A DNA stretch of 64,000 nt from Dioscorea cayenensis subsp. rotundata (Eukaryota; Streptophyta; Magnoliopsida; Dioscoreales; Dioscoreaceae), in NCBI RefSeq assembly GCF_009730915.1, contig NC_052480.1, positions 806,001 through 870,000 of the forward strand, in the 5' to 3' direction. Both the position numbers and the translations under genes were made by a program. Shown piece after piece: positions 36,991 through 48,797 of the stretch (within the stretch, counting starts at the first letter, position 1; every line of letters starts with the position of its first letter). The notes beneath the pieces are model-generated. The model was not told where the DNA came from, made no database searches, and saw only the letters and a program-made list of their open reading frames with translations.

Positions 36991-37519
36991 ACTGCATCGC
37001 CGACTAGGCATTGTTAATAAACCGACGTATGTGCAGGAAAACATTGTATTTGATAGCGGAACCTTTCCACATTTAGAGACTCTTACCTTTTAAACGATCT
37101 ACATAATTTGTACAATGTAGACATGTTTTAAAGCGATGACACTGTAATTGTGAAATGATGCAACTTTCGTATGTGTTAAACAATGAGTGCATTTCAGTTT
37201 AAACAGAGAAAGTGTTGTTAAACGTGCACACCGTAATTTGAAATATTTAAAACCCGATGTTTAAAAGCGATATATACTATATTTAAACAATGAAAGTGAA
37301 ATGTACACAATTACAACGTAAATTAAACAATGAAATAAAAACCGAATGGAATTTAACCCGCTTTACAATTCAAAAACAAACAAAATTTACATTAAAGAGT
37401 ATACAAGTCGTGTTCTTCGAACACGAAAACAATGAATTGAATTTGTCCGGGATTTACATTTGAAAACAAAATTGGCGATCCGATATACAAGACATGTTAT
37501 TCAAAAAGCAATTTAACCC

Positions 37520-40500
37520 GCCTGTGACTACTCCCTTTGTCATGCGGACGCCTCCGCCTCCCTCCTTAAGTACGCGGTAACATACCGTAATCGCGGTAAG
37601 GAACGGCGTCTCATGCGATAGCAGTAACTTCTACCCCACGCTGAGTGCTCGATAAACCGCATGAGCGTAGGCAGGCGCAATCGACGCTTCCTTGTTTTTA
37701 GGCGTGGGGTTTTACGTGCTGCGTGCACGAGCCGGGTACTTTGTCGCCGACTCGACCGTCAACTCCATATCGTACAAAGGTCGAATAGATTCCACTGCCG
37801 AGATATGCGAGTCCAGATTAGAATACCGATTTAAATACCAAAATGCGATATTAATCGGACATAATTAAAGAACTTACCATGTCCAACGCTGTCCTTATCG
37901 CATACCCTGACACGTGAAGAATAACGCCGTATTCTTGTTTATCATCGTCTGTGACGACGACATGGAAGTGGCCATTCATGATTATCGGGAGGATGACAAT
38001 TTTGAACTTCATGCAGTTCGCACACAGATCCCCGATCATAGCCATAATTGTGTCATGTGCGCCGTCCTCGCTGACGTAAACAACAAGTAAGCGTCCTGAT
38101 GACGGAGGCGCGCTTGTAAGGATACGGCTCGCTTTCGCGACTTTTTGTATTACGCAACTAAAGCGTCCATCACATCATCAGATCGACCATCTCCTTCCCT
38201 CGCGCAGTGTATAACCCTGTCGCGGTGCGGTGCGTATCAAAGTCATTCTTCCACACGATCTGTCGAGGTTAAACGATAATGATATTAGAAGACCATATCG
38301 ATAATATTTAAATGATATTATCAATTGTTATCATGATATTATATATAATTAAACCAGAAGGCTAAAACTTAAACGATAACATAACGGTATTAAACACTAT
38401 TAGGTAATAGCTAAACACTATAAGAAACCCTTTAAACAATATCATAAAAACGTTACACTTACCCGTCCATAGTGCGATTGAGGAAGATCCTCATCAACTC
38501 CTCGCCGGATGTAGTTAAGATCGACTCAAAGCCAACCCATTTCTTCTTCTTCGAATAAAAAGCTTTCCGAGCCGTATCGGGTCCAATTTTTCGACTGGCC
38601 TTGATCATCTCTCGTCTCGCTCGGGTCGGGGTCTTCATCGAGATCTTCCTTGACGTGGGGACGATGGCTGACAACGATCAACTCGCAGATCACATCCTTA
38701 CATTGTTGTTCTTGTTGTGGGATTGTGTCCGGCTCGATCGCGGGGACGACGGCAGCCAAAGATCAACCGCGAGACACTCCTTAACTTTGTTCTCGACCTT
38801 CGTGGATTGTGTCCATCTTTGACGCCGCATCTCGGCCAGCCATGCCCACCGGGCTCGACGATTTCAACGAGAAGAGAGTCAACGATCTTCCTCAACCATG
38901 CAAGAAGCACATCATTCACGATGTCCTCCACCGCCACGGCCATGTCATCAACGCGGCATGCACTCACGATGACGATCACCGCCGATGGTGTCGCTATTGT
39001 TTCATCGTCACCCCGCGGTGGAGACAGAGGCAGATTGTTCTCCTCTTTTCGAAGTCTCTTCGAATGTGGTCGCCTTGAACGACCTTCCCGATGATGTCGC
39101 CGCCGTCACATTCCACGCCTCGCTCGTCCCGGGCTGCTCGGCTCTTTCGAGGATCGCGCGAATGGCCATAACGCCCTTCCGCCTCCACACGAGCTGGCAG
39201 CTCGAGGAAACTCGGGTCATCAATATCTGCACGCCTGCAGTAAGAGTTGCGCGTGACATCTTCGCCCAATGTCACGCGGGCCGCCACGGCCGGGAGGGCC
39301 GCCATGGCTCGGGGGACCGCTGTGCTGCTAGGAGGGGTTGTCGCTAACAGCCGGGTAGGGGAGGGCTTCTCCCTGCCGAGGAATGCGCTGCGGCGTGGTG
39401 GGCTGGAAGTAGGAGAGACCAGGCCCGGGCAAGCAGCGATGGAGCGCCTGCTCTCATCCTGCCTTCGAGCTAGTGGTTCCGGAGCAATGGCATCCATCCG
39501 TCGGTTGGCGCCAACAAATATTTCTTCTTCAGCATTCGCGGAACCAGCTCAGGAAACTATATATTTAAACGTTATAGAATATAATTAAACGGAGAACAGA
39601 ATATTTAAACGGTTATTAATAATAGTTAAACGGTAAATACTAAAGTTAAACGCTAAAAAAAATGTTTAAACATTAAAGACTTATGTTAGACATCTGTCTA
39701 CGATTTATTACCTCTTTTTCCATCGAGCGACGACAAGCTCAAGCTTTCTACCGCCGCTTGCTTCCGTAAGTACTTTTCACCGTAGCACGAAGATCCTTGG
39801 GATCTTCGCTGAAAACGGACTTTCTTCCCCGCTCCGGCCACTCGTAAAACTGCACGTTAAGCGACCGAGCAACCCTTAATGCACTCGTCAGGTCTTCTTC
39901 CCGACGCGATCTATCTTGCACTCGCGGCCGCTGAATATCCTCCATGCCAGCTACAGGCGTCAGCCGCGCCCTACGCCGATCGCCTCACGGTGGTAGATCA
40001 TCGACGTAATCGACCCGATCCGGCTCGAACCGAGCATGATGTATTTGGGAAGAGGATCGTCCCCTACGAGGTACACCATCGGAGTTTGACAAAATTATCT
40101 TCTTCTCCCTCTCCGTCGAACAAGTTGCACTGCAGTGCTCTTGATGGAGTCTCTGTGTCTCTCGTAGGTCTCGATGACACCGCTTTCAACGCCCGACCGG
40201 TTTTCTTCTTCGAAGACCATCGCTGCGCCATCGCAACGTTGCACTCAAGAACGAGGCCACATCTCGAGGTCTCGAAACTCAGCAGGGCTTTCCCCGATCC
40301 CGAATTTATTAGCGCGACCATCGCATCTTTGCAAAAGAGAATCAAGAAGGGCCCTCTTGGTATATGGCTTCCACCAGTCAACGCCGCAAACGGTGTCCTT
40401 CGAATAATCTCCCTGCTGTCGAGGGGTCATGTTAACTTTCATTCAAATTTAAGGTCTCCACAACCGGGTGTCAAATAGAACGCCCATTAACTAGGTCGAC
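37520..40500 (-). pseudogene. Ulp1-type (C48) cysteine protease gene remnant of the MULE
   Basis: On the minus strand 38045-37851 encodes KFKIVILPIIMNGHFHVVV followed by DDDKQEY, matching the strand and catalytic-His segment of Ulp1/SENP-type proteases. Further on, 37728-37540 encodes RFIEHSAWGRS and, in another frame, SHETPFLTAI, resembling the family's C-terminal MRFIEH region. Upstream blocks at 39945-39748 and 40445-40245 give charged open frames (VQFYEWPERGRKSVFSEDP; DYSKDTVCGVDWWKPYTK) of unknown role. TTAAAC-rich tracts at 38290-38455, 39555-39690 and 40530-40680 look like introns. The catalytic Cys region is not recognisable and frames are broken. Confidence 0.5.
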
Positions 40501-41420
40501 CGCCATAATCACAAGCCTCGCAGATATTGACAAAAGTTTAAGCGTTAATATAAGGTTTTAAACTGTGAAACTCTCGCTATTAAACAGTAGATATAAAATG
40601 TTAAACATGAGACCCATTTTGTTAAAGCAGACGGAATATTTAAACAGAGACAACAAATGTTAAATCAGAACATCTCATTTCTTAAACGTCAACCTCATTC
40701 AGAAATCGCAACCATATCAAACGAAACGGAAATGTACATTATAAATATTACACAAATCATAATAATCGAAAAACTATTTTCGATAGTGTATACATACGAA
40801 AAATGCAAAACAAAAACAAAAACCCTAACCGAGAAATCTCCTGCAGAACTAACAAAACCCCAAATAGAAATCCCTCGCAGACTTTCAATATCTTCCAACA
40901 AAAACAAGAGCACAAAACAAAACCGAAAAAAATCTTTCAGAATGAATGCAGTTAACATAAAACCATACTCAATACCTTAGATCAAGAACCCGATGAAATG
41001 CCAACTAGTTGGCTGGGGGACTTCTCCTTCGAGATACCGTGGAAAGGGAAAAAGGCGATGAAATCGCAATTACAGGAGGCTTCACGTAGAGACAACTCGA
41101 GACGACTGAAACGTGAAAAGCTCAAGAGCGTGAGTCGAGAAAAAGCAATTAAACGTTTCCAATAAATTGCCTCCAGGGTTTGCATTTCACGGAAAACCCC
41201 CACTTCCTCCTCAAATCGCTCGAGATGGTCGTGCCACGACTCCCCATGCAAGGGCATTTTTCGTCCAAAAATTTGAAACTCACTCCGCTCACATCCAGTT
41301 CATGAGGGTTTGGGGGTTTGAAAAACATAGACTTTTAAAAAGGAGGGGTTTTTGGGGATCAGAAAACTAACGTGTTTTTGGCAATTTTACAAACTTAAAG
41401 GGTTTTTTTGGCAATTTCCA

Positions 41421-42160
41421 CTAAATTTAATGTTAAAAAACAAATAGCCTATTTGTTTAGAAAAAAATTCACATATTATCACTCACTTGGTAATCTAAAT
41501 ATAATTACATGTTTTGGTGGTAATGATAATTTAACATAAAAAAAGACCATGTGACTCGTGAAACTCTCAAAGTGTTTTTTCACTCGATAATAATCGCATG
41601 TAATAATCTAATATTAGTAATTACAGATTAATATAATTATTATTAATATTATTATCGTCACTAATCCAAACTCAATAATGTTTTGCAAATATTACTACAA
41701 ACTAAATGCCTCTATGAGTAAAATCATATGTTTATTTAAAAATATAATGAAAAATATAGCTCTAATTAACCTTTCATGATATGGTAGAACTTTATTTATT
41801 TATATATTTATTTCATCATATAAATTTTTTATAAAAAAATAAAAAATAACCTACATAAGACCTTTAATAAAAAAAAATTCTATTTGGAGAACTGGATATA
41901 GTCCCATGATATTTCACATGCTCAAGTTCAAGTCCTTTGAACACCAAGGCCCTAAGTCCTTTGCTCCTCAAAAACCAGGCTCCTGATCCTTTATAGAAAA
42001 TATGTGTACCACTCTCATTTATAATTAATAAAAAATATTATTTTACAAAATTATTAAATCACCATAATTAATATACTTTTGTAACTACCTTGGTTGATGT
42101 CACTCAATGAAAAAAAAAACATATATAAAAAAAAACTAGTGGGACCCAACCTGTCCACGT
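41421..42160. other. AT-rich spacer between the MULE and the FAM135-type gene
   Basis: No exon is seen. A short segment at 41895-41990 has higher G+C but no long frame. Confidence 0.5.
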
Positions 42161-42708
42161 AGGACCATAAAAACAGTATCAATGGTGAGTTACAGTACGT
42201 TCACTCGGTGATCACCGTAGCGGATCTTTTTAGTGTTATCACAAAGATCCAATTACTGATTTGGTCCAGGATCACCGATTCACGCGGGATCATTAAATGC
42301 ACGGTCAGGATCTACTATCCTCCCTCACAAACCGTGGACGGTCCTGATCAATCCTATCTCTATCTCGAGATCAGCACTCTCACTCTCATCTTCTCCGTTG
42401 AATCCCTCCCAAACGGCGACAAGAACCCTTCTTCTTCTCTGTCGCGTTCCCTCCCCCCTTTCTCCCGTTCCCGACCAAAACCCTAGTTTTCCTTCAGAAT
42501 TAGATGAGAAAACCCTAGTTTATCTTCCATTCAAGACTCTGATCTGATTTGTTTTGGAGAAATTTTGAGAATTTGTGATTTCTGAGCATTTCTTGTCGAT
42601 GAGATTCATGGATTTGTAAGAAAAGATCCGAGAGGGATTTGAGCTTGTTTTTGTTTGTAATTTGGGTTGAAAAAGAGCAGGGATGCGATTCGCGAAGAGG
42701 ATCTGGCT
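42161..42708 (+). promoter_or_regulatory. Promoter and 5' leader of the FAM135-type gene
   Basis: G+C content rises sharply here. A pyrimidine-rich stretch at 42420-42490 ends in AAAACCCTAGTTTTCC, and AAAACCCTAG recurs near 42511; both are common near plant transcription starts. Translation begins at ATG 42709, so the leader may be 200-300 bases long. Confidence 0.45.
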
Positions 42709-45700
42709 ATGTTTCGGCGGATGAGATGCTTCATCGGCCTGAATCCGAAGAGCCCGTCACCGCCGGAGAGGTTTCTGGATGCAAAGACGCTGCCGGCTTC
42801 GAGACGGAGAGCGATCCTGTTCAAGCCGCCAGACATGCTTGACACCGTCCATGAGATCGCCATCTACATCCATCGTTTCCACAATCTTGATCTCTTTCAG
42901 CAAGGGTATGCCCCTCTCGATTCTAGGATGGAAATGCGAGTCTTTGTTGTAATTTATACATTAATTTGGCTGTGAATGTGGTTTCTTGATCTGGAATTGC
43001 CCATCTTTTGGCAGATGGTATCAGATAAAGATCAGTATGAGATGGGAGGACGGTGATCTGATTTCTCGTGGTACTCCGGCGAGAGTTGTTCAGTATGAAG
43101 GTACTTTCTTTATCTGGTTTGTTAGCTCAACTACAATGATTATTGGTTCACTACTTTTACAGAGATCCGCAAGCATTTGAATCCAACTATTTCAATATGC
43201 ATTTTGTGAGAGTCAGAGATTGTGATATCTATGATGATATTGCAAACTACTGCATACTTTGCTTAGTTATATCTGGTTAAATTGAATACCATAATTTCGA
43301 TATCTTTGTTACTGTGTATCGAGAAGATGAAAGTGGTGAATCATTTCTTCATGATTGTGGGATTTTTTTTTTATTGTGGAGTATGTCCATTTTTATCAAC
43401 AATTAATCACGTTCCTGGAAGTTGGTTCAACTTGAAAGATGCATATTTTTTTTCCCACCATAAATTTGAACTATGTATATATATATATATATATATGTAT
43501 TTGACAGTTAAGGCATTCTGGGGACTTAGAAAATTCTTTTGGCACCTGTTCAACTTGATAGTCTCATTGGCTTAAAATTTTGTGATCTGCCTGAGCTTTA
43601 TCTAATAGGCAATGACATCCTAGGTGGATTGTGCAGCTCCTGATCCACCCTCAGAATCTGTCGTAGGTGTCTGGAGAATAGATGATGTTGACAACAGCTT
43701 CTCAACACAGCCATTTCGTATCAAATATGCTAGACAAGACGTGCTTCTCTCTGTGATGGTTTCTTTTAATTTTGCTATTGGACAATATGAGGTTTTTATT
43801 CATTACTTGAACTCATTACTTGGGAGTTCAATTTTATAGATTTCCCTCAAATGTTGGCCCTTTTTGCCCTTTTCCAATAAACGTCAAAAGGAAAGTTTAC
43901 CGCCATGGAAAAATTCTTTATTTGTGCACCTGATATGTTAATGTGTTTTTTGGACAGAGTCAATCAACATCTGCTGTAATTTTGAAATTTGAGCTTATGT
44001 ATACACCAGTTCTGGAAAATGGGTGAGTGGGCATGTTTAACTTGGTTGTCTTTGCGACTGAATGGATAAAAATTTTATATTTCACAACCGTGCTTATTTT
44101 TGTTTGCGGAGTATCTAAATCCTGCCTGATTTCTGCTACAGCTTTGAGATGCAGGCTTCATTTGATGCGGTTCCTGCTGCAGTTCATGAATTCCGTATCC
44201 CTCCCAAAGCGCTTCTCGGCTTGCATTCCTATTGTCCTGTTCACTTTGATGTATTCCATGCTGTAGTTATTGATCTAAGTGTACACATTGTCTTTTTGAA
44301 AGCTGGTGCTCACATATCATCACAGAAGGTACCAAGGTTTGTAAGGATTTCAGTTTTGAAGGCGGGTCATCTTCTCTTTTGTGAGCATAGTTTGATTTCT
44401 GAGCAATTCTTGTTTATATTAATTTCTTGAAATTTTCATTTCAGTAATTCTCACATGGTTGGAGATGCTATTGCTGAGCATTATGAAGGACAGAATCAGG
44501 TTGGGATTTTCGCTGATCATTTGTGTACCTAGAATCATTTATATTTCCTTTCTATTCCTGCTCCAGTGTTATTGCTTGAGATTAATGAGCATGGCTTATT
44601 CGGGTAAATTCTGCATAGTAGCCAGCTCTTGTAATCATATATTGTACATTTTCTGCTGATTACTGACCTTTAATAATCAGGTGCTGGGTTTCGGGATGGG
44701 TTCAAAACTGATTGAACTTGTCAAGTCATTATGTGCTTCCCAAGAGATACTTCTCATGGAACTTCAAAAGATGAGCAATTCAATCGGTGAAAAAGTGGAT
44801 GATTTAATAGACGCTGACATTAATCTTGGTAAATTTGAACTGATTAGTTCATCAATAAAGCCTGAAATTTCTACGGCTAATGGTGGTGTTTCTGCTATCA
44901 AGACAGGAGCAGATCAGTGGTCCAGTGTATTTCAAATTTTTGAGGTACTTTTAGCTAATCTAGTTCTTGATTTCCTCCATATTTGTTTTATGTCATAAGC
45001 TTTTACCAAAACTTATTTAATTTAAATTTCTGCAGAAATTGAATGGCACTTCTGATCTTGGGAATGATGTCATACTCCAATCTCTACCGAAGGATGACAT
45101 TTTGGATTTATTTTTTTCTTTGGGCAACCAGCTGTTATTCATATGGAATGCATTCTTGAAGTTTCATAGGTGTGTTATCTATCCTCTATATTCTATTCTA
45201 GATTCCTCTTTTCCTATTACAGATTCTGCACACATGTAAATGATGCCCAATATTACTGATGCATGATCTGTTTCTAGTTTGCTAAAAATTTGTTTCTTCA
45301 GCTATAAATTATCATATACTTGTGTGAGAAATTGCCAGATTAGTCTATTCAAAGTAAAGGATTTCATTCATAGCTTTCAACATATTGGGTGCACGCTGTT
45401 AGGAATGTATGTGTATTTGCTGTGACAGTTGCTGTTGCATCATGAAGTGAAGTTTAATTTGGCAATTTTGCATTAAACTACTTCTGCATAAAAAAAAACA
45501 TTTGTCTCCAGGATTTTACACATCTCAAGAACCATTGGCCATTTCAAATCTAGTCAGAAATGTCAACTGTCTTTTATGTAATGGTTGGTTACTATCTGCT
45601 TTTATTTGGTTAGCAGTAAGTCAAATATGTGACTATTGATTTAAGAAGCCTTGTGGACATGACCTTGACTGTCATCCATTCCTATTAGATGCCAACTTTT

Positions 45701-48700
45701 GATTAGGATAGGAATCACAACAAACCTTGGTTTGGGAACTAGGAAGACCATTATTCCTGCTTCTATCAGTAATGCCCATGCCATCATAAAGACCTAAGTG
45801 GAATTTTCTCTGGACTAGCGCTGACTTATTTTGATAAAGTGGGTGGTGGTAGCTTTCTAAATACAGCAACATCCATTATCAGCGCTGACTTTAAGTGTGG
45901 TAAGAAAATATGTAAAAGCAGTCTCTTGCTTTTGTGGTTTTTGTTTGAGCTTTTCTTTGTAATAGAGATTCTTAGCTTGTTAAAAACTACTGATTCAACT
46001 ACAGTTGTCTAATAGTGATGCCAGATTCCATGGTGCACTGCATGTTGATATTCTTTGAACATTAAAACCTCTTGATCAACAAAGCTTGAGTGTTGATTTA
46101 CATTTTCCTAATTCTATGCCAACATTTCTCTATGTTTATGCTGATTGTGCTCATATAACTGTCAAAAGTTTGGCGAACTTTTCATTTTTTTTTTATTGTA
46201 CCGTTGTTCCATGTTGTTTTTACACTTTTGATAACTTTCTAGTTGTCCAATTTGTTCAACAGGATCCATAGATTCAAGATACTTGAATATCTGCATCAAG
46301 CTTGGTCCATGGATCGAAAGGCAGAATGGTCAATTTGGATGGTTCATTCTAAGATTGAGATTCCTCATCGTTATCTGAGAAGTGGTACTGATGATTCTTT
46401 ACATAACAAGTTTGGCAAAGCGCCTATTACACGGAAGTCCAATGATGATGTAATTCTCTGACTTCAATTTCCACAGATGCACTCACTTAGCTTCATTCTG
46501 TAAAATAGTGTAAATACTCATGGGTATTGGTACCATCTTCCTGCAGCCAGCACAGATTGCCGCGACCCGTGCTGAACTTCATAGAAGAAGCATCGCACAA
46601 ATGAAGGCCAGACATGTTTATGAGTTACTTCTTATTGTTTTATTTAGCTTCTTCCAGAAGGTTCTGAAAAATTGTGCTTTCTGCAGATTAACAACAGATC
46701 CATTCAAGATATGCATATATTTAGCAATCCATCACAAGTTCCTGTCGTTCTTATTGATCAACAAGTCATGAATGTCCCGCTGCATGGTTCTGGTAATGAT
46801 CCATCTGTCAGCTCTCCGAATCAGAATGATTTTTCTGCAGAACCCTTGATATCCAGAGCAAAGGTTGCTACTAGTCAGAGTGCTTTGAGCTCAAAGAAAC
46901 ATGCCCGTGTACTAAAAGTAGTTGTCTTTGTGCATGGTTTTCAGGCAAGTTATCTCACCTTATGGCAACTATAAGTACGCATCCCTCAAAAATATCTTGA
47001 CTACAAATACTTTTAGTTTGTATGTGATTTTTCCATACCAACAGACAATTGAATTTTCCCTAGTTGAGTGCTGCCGTTACTGTGTTGTCCCGCATGACAC
47101 TATTTGTTGCTTTGCAATCACTTCTCTTTGCCAACTGTAGTCTTTTCTTTTTGTGTGTGTGTGTGTGTGTGCATGGATAACTTTTTTGGTCCCTTTGCCT
47201 AATTTGGTAATTTATTTGAAGTGGTTTTTTATTCATAGATGGTAATACGATACTTGTGAGTAGTGTAGTTAATGACTTAGTTGACTCCTTTCTTTCTACC
47301 TGAATTTACATTATAATAGGGACATCATCTGGATTTAAGGCTTGTTCGGAATCAATGGCTTTTGATAGATCCTGGAGCTGAGTGCCTTATGTCAGAAGCT
47401 AATGAAGATAAAACATCAGGTGATTTCAGAGAAATGGGCAGCAGGTTGGCTGAGGAAGTGACTGCTTTCATTAAAAAGAAGATGGATAAATACTCCAGGT
47501 ATGGAGGATGCAAGGAAGTTAAGCTCAGTTTTGTTGGGCATTCCATTGGAAACATCATCATTAGGAGTGCCTTAACAGGTATTTATCTGGCTCTACAAGT
47601 ATAAGGTTTATGGCTTGTATGTATTCCTACAGTACTGACTACTTTGTCCCATTTTACAGAGAACATAATGGGTCCTTTTCTAAAAAACCTTCATACTTAC
47701 ATGTCTGTATCTGGTCCACACCTGGGATATTGGTACAGCTCAAATTCATTGTTTAATTCTGGCCTGTGGCTTCTGAAGAAACTGAAAGGGGCTCCATGCA
47801 TACATCAGCTGACAATCACTGATGATCCAGACCTCCAGAATACTTTCTTCTACAAGCTATGCAAGGTAATAAAACTAGGTCACCAACCAAACTGCATAGG
47901 TTACTCTGCTTAATTAAGCTTGGCACGTGAACTAATGTGAGTTTCACTTGTTCAAACTCTATTGTGATGAATAGAAGCATCATCATTTCAATTTGACACA
48001 CTTATAATTTATAACTTAGATTTTTTTTCCCCCTCAAAACATATGGATATATGCTTAGTGTTTCTGGTCTTTTACAGCTATCTTGTCTACCATACCCTCA
48101 TGGTACTATCAGCCAAAATGACCAAATAGTAGCCTTGTTTCTTCCACTCACTGTGTTTTTTCCCCATTTTGTTTAGGTTATTACTGATTGCAACAAATGA
48201 TGCTTTTACCTCTGATAATTCGGAATTTTTTCATCTGGGAATTGTCTAAATGTATGGTGAATTTTATCCTCAAAGTTTGAAATTTACACTTTTTGTTACT
48301 ATTTTTCAGCAGAAGACTTTGGAGAACTTTAAGAACATCATTCTGTTGTCTTCACCCCAGGTGCGAGTTATATATCGGTACCATCTTGTTTTAACAACCT
48401 TCTTGCTTCTGCTTCTTTTTCTGTCTCGATAGAATTAGAATCATTTCCTGATTCATTAATTAACAAATACCCGCCGTTATGTACTGGTTATTGCTGTTTC
48501 TGTCAGGATGGATATGTACCCTATCATTCTGCCAGGATGGAATTATGCCCAGCGTCGGCCTCTGATAATTCAAAGAAGGGTCAGATCTTCCTAGAAATGT
48601 TAAACAGTTGCTTGGATCAGATACGTGCTCCATCATCGGTTCAGCGCACCTTCATGCGCTGTGATGTGAACTTCGACACTTCTGCCCAAGGGAGAAACTT

Positions 48701-48797
48701 GAACACAATGATTGGGCGTGCTGCTCACATAGAGTTTCTTGAGACCGACTACTTTGCAAAGTTTATTATGTGGTCTTACCCTGAGCTATTCCGCTGA
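42709..48797 (+). CDS. FAM135-type protein with DUF676 serine-esterase/lipase-like domain
   Basis: Fifteen exons: 42709-42905, 43015-43100, 43637-43791, 43958-44022, 44142-44336, 44445-44499, 44681-44944, 45036-45169, 46263-46449, 46547-46615, 46687-46944, 47320-47578, 47660-47865, 48310-48360, 48507-48797. They encode about 823 residues with no frame break. The N-terminal third is the FAM135 domain (VHEIAIYIHRFHNLDLFQQG; FRIKYARQDVLLSVMVSF). The C-terminal part is an alpha/beta hydrolase of the DUF676 family: VVVFVHGFQGHHLDLR near residue 547, nucleophile motif GHSIG with Ser near 630, VSGPHLGYWYSSNSL, candidate acid in SPQDGYVPYHS and candidate His in GRAAHIEFLE. A lipid or ester hydrolase role is likely, but the substrate is unknown. 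The intron after exon 11 has a GC donor (CAG|GCAAGT). Exon 10 could end at 46606 with a GC donor instead of at 46615. Confidence 0.93.

Larger units (their letters stand above)
33317..41420. mobile_element. Decayed Mutator-like element (MULE) with convergent transposase and Ulp1 protease genes
   Basis: This block is richer in G+C and CpG than its AT-rich surroundings. It contains MURA-like transposase remnants on the plus strand (33340-33700 and 35476-36990) and a Ulp1/C48 protease remnant on the minus strand (37520 to about 40500). The right end carries TTTTTTTGGCAATTTCCAC (about 41402-41420), like the GGAAATTGCCAAAAA ends of many plant MULEs. The left end is lost in the gap, so the 9-bp target duplication cannot be checked. 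MULEs with a Ulp1 gene are known in plants (Kaonashi-type); assignment to that group is inference. Confidence 0.7.

Noticed and set aside
38698..39588. Several overlapping GC-rich frames on both strands
   Set aside because: Frames overlap in all directions, share no family motif and lie inside the decayed MULE. They reflect high G+C rather than genes.
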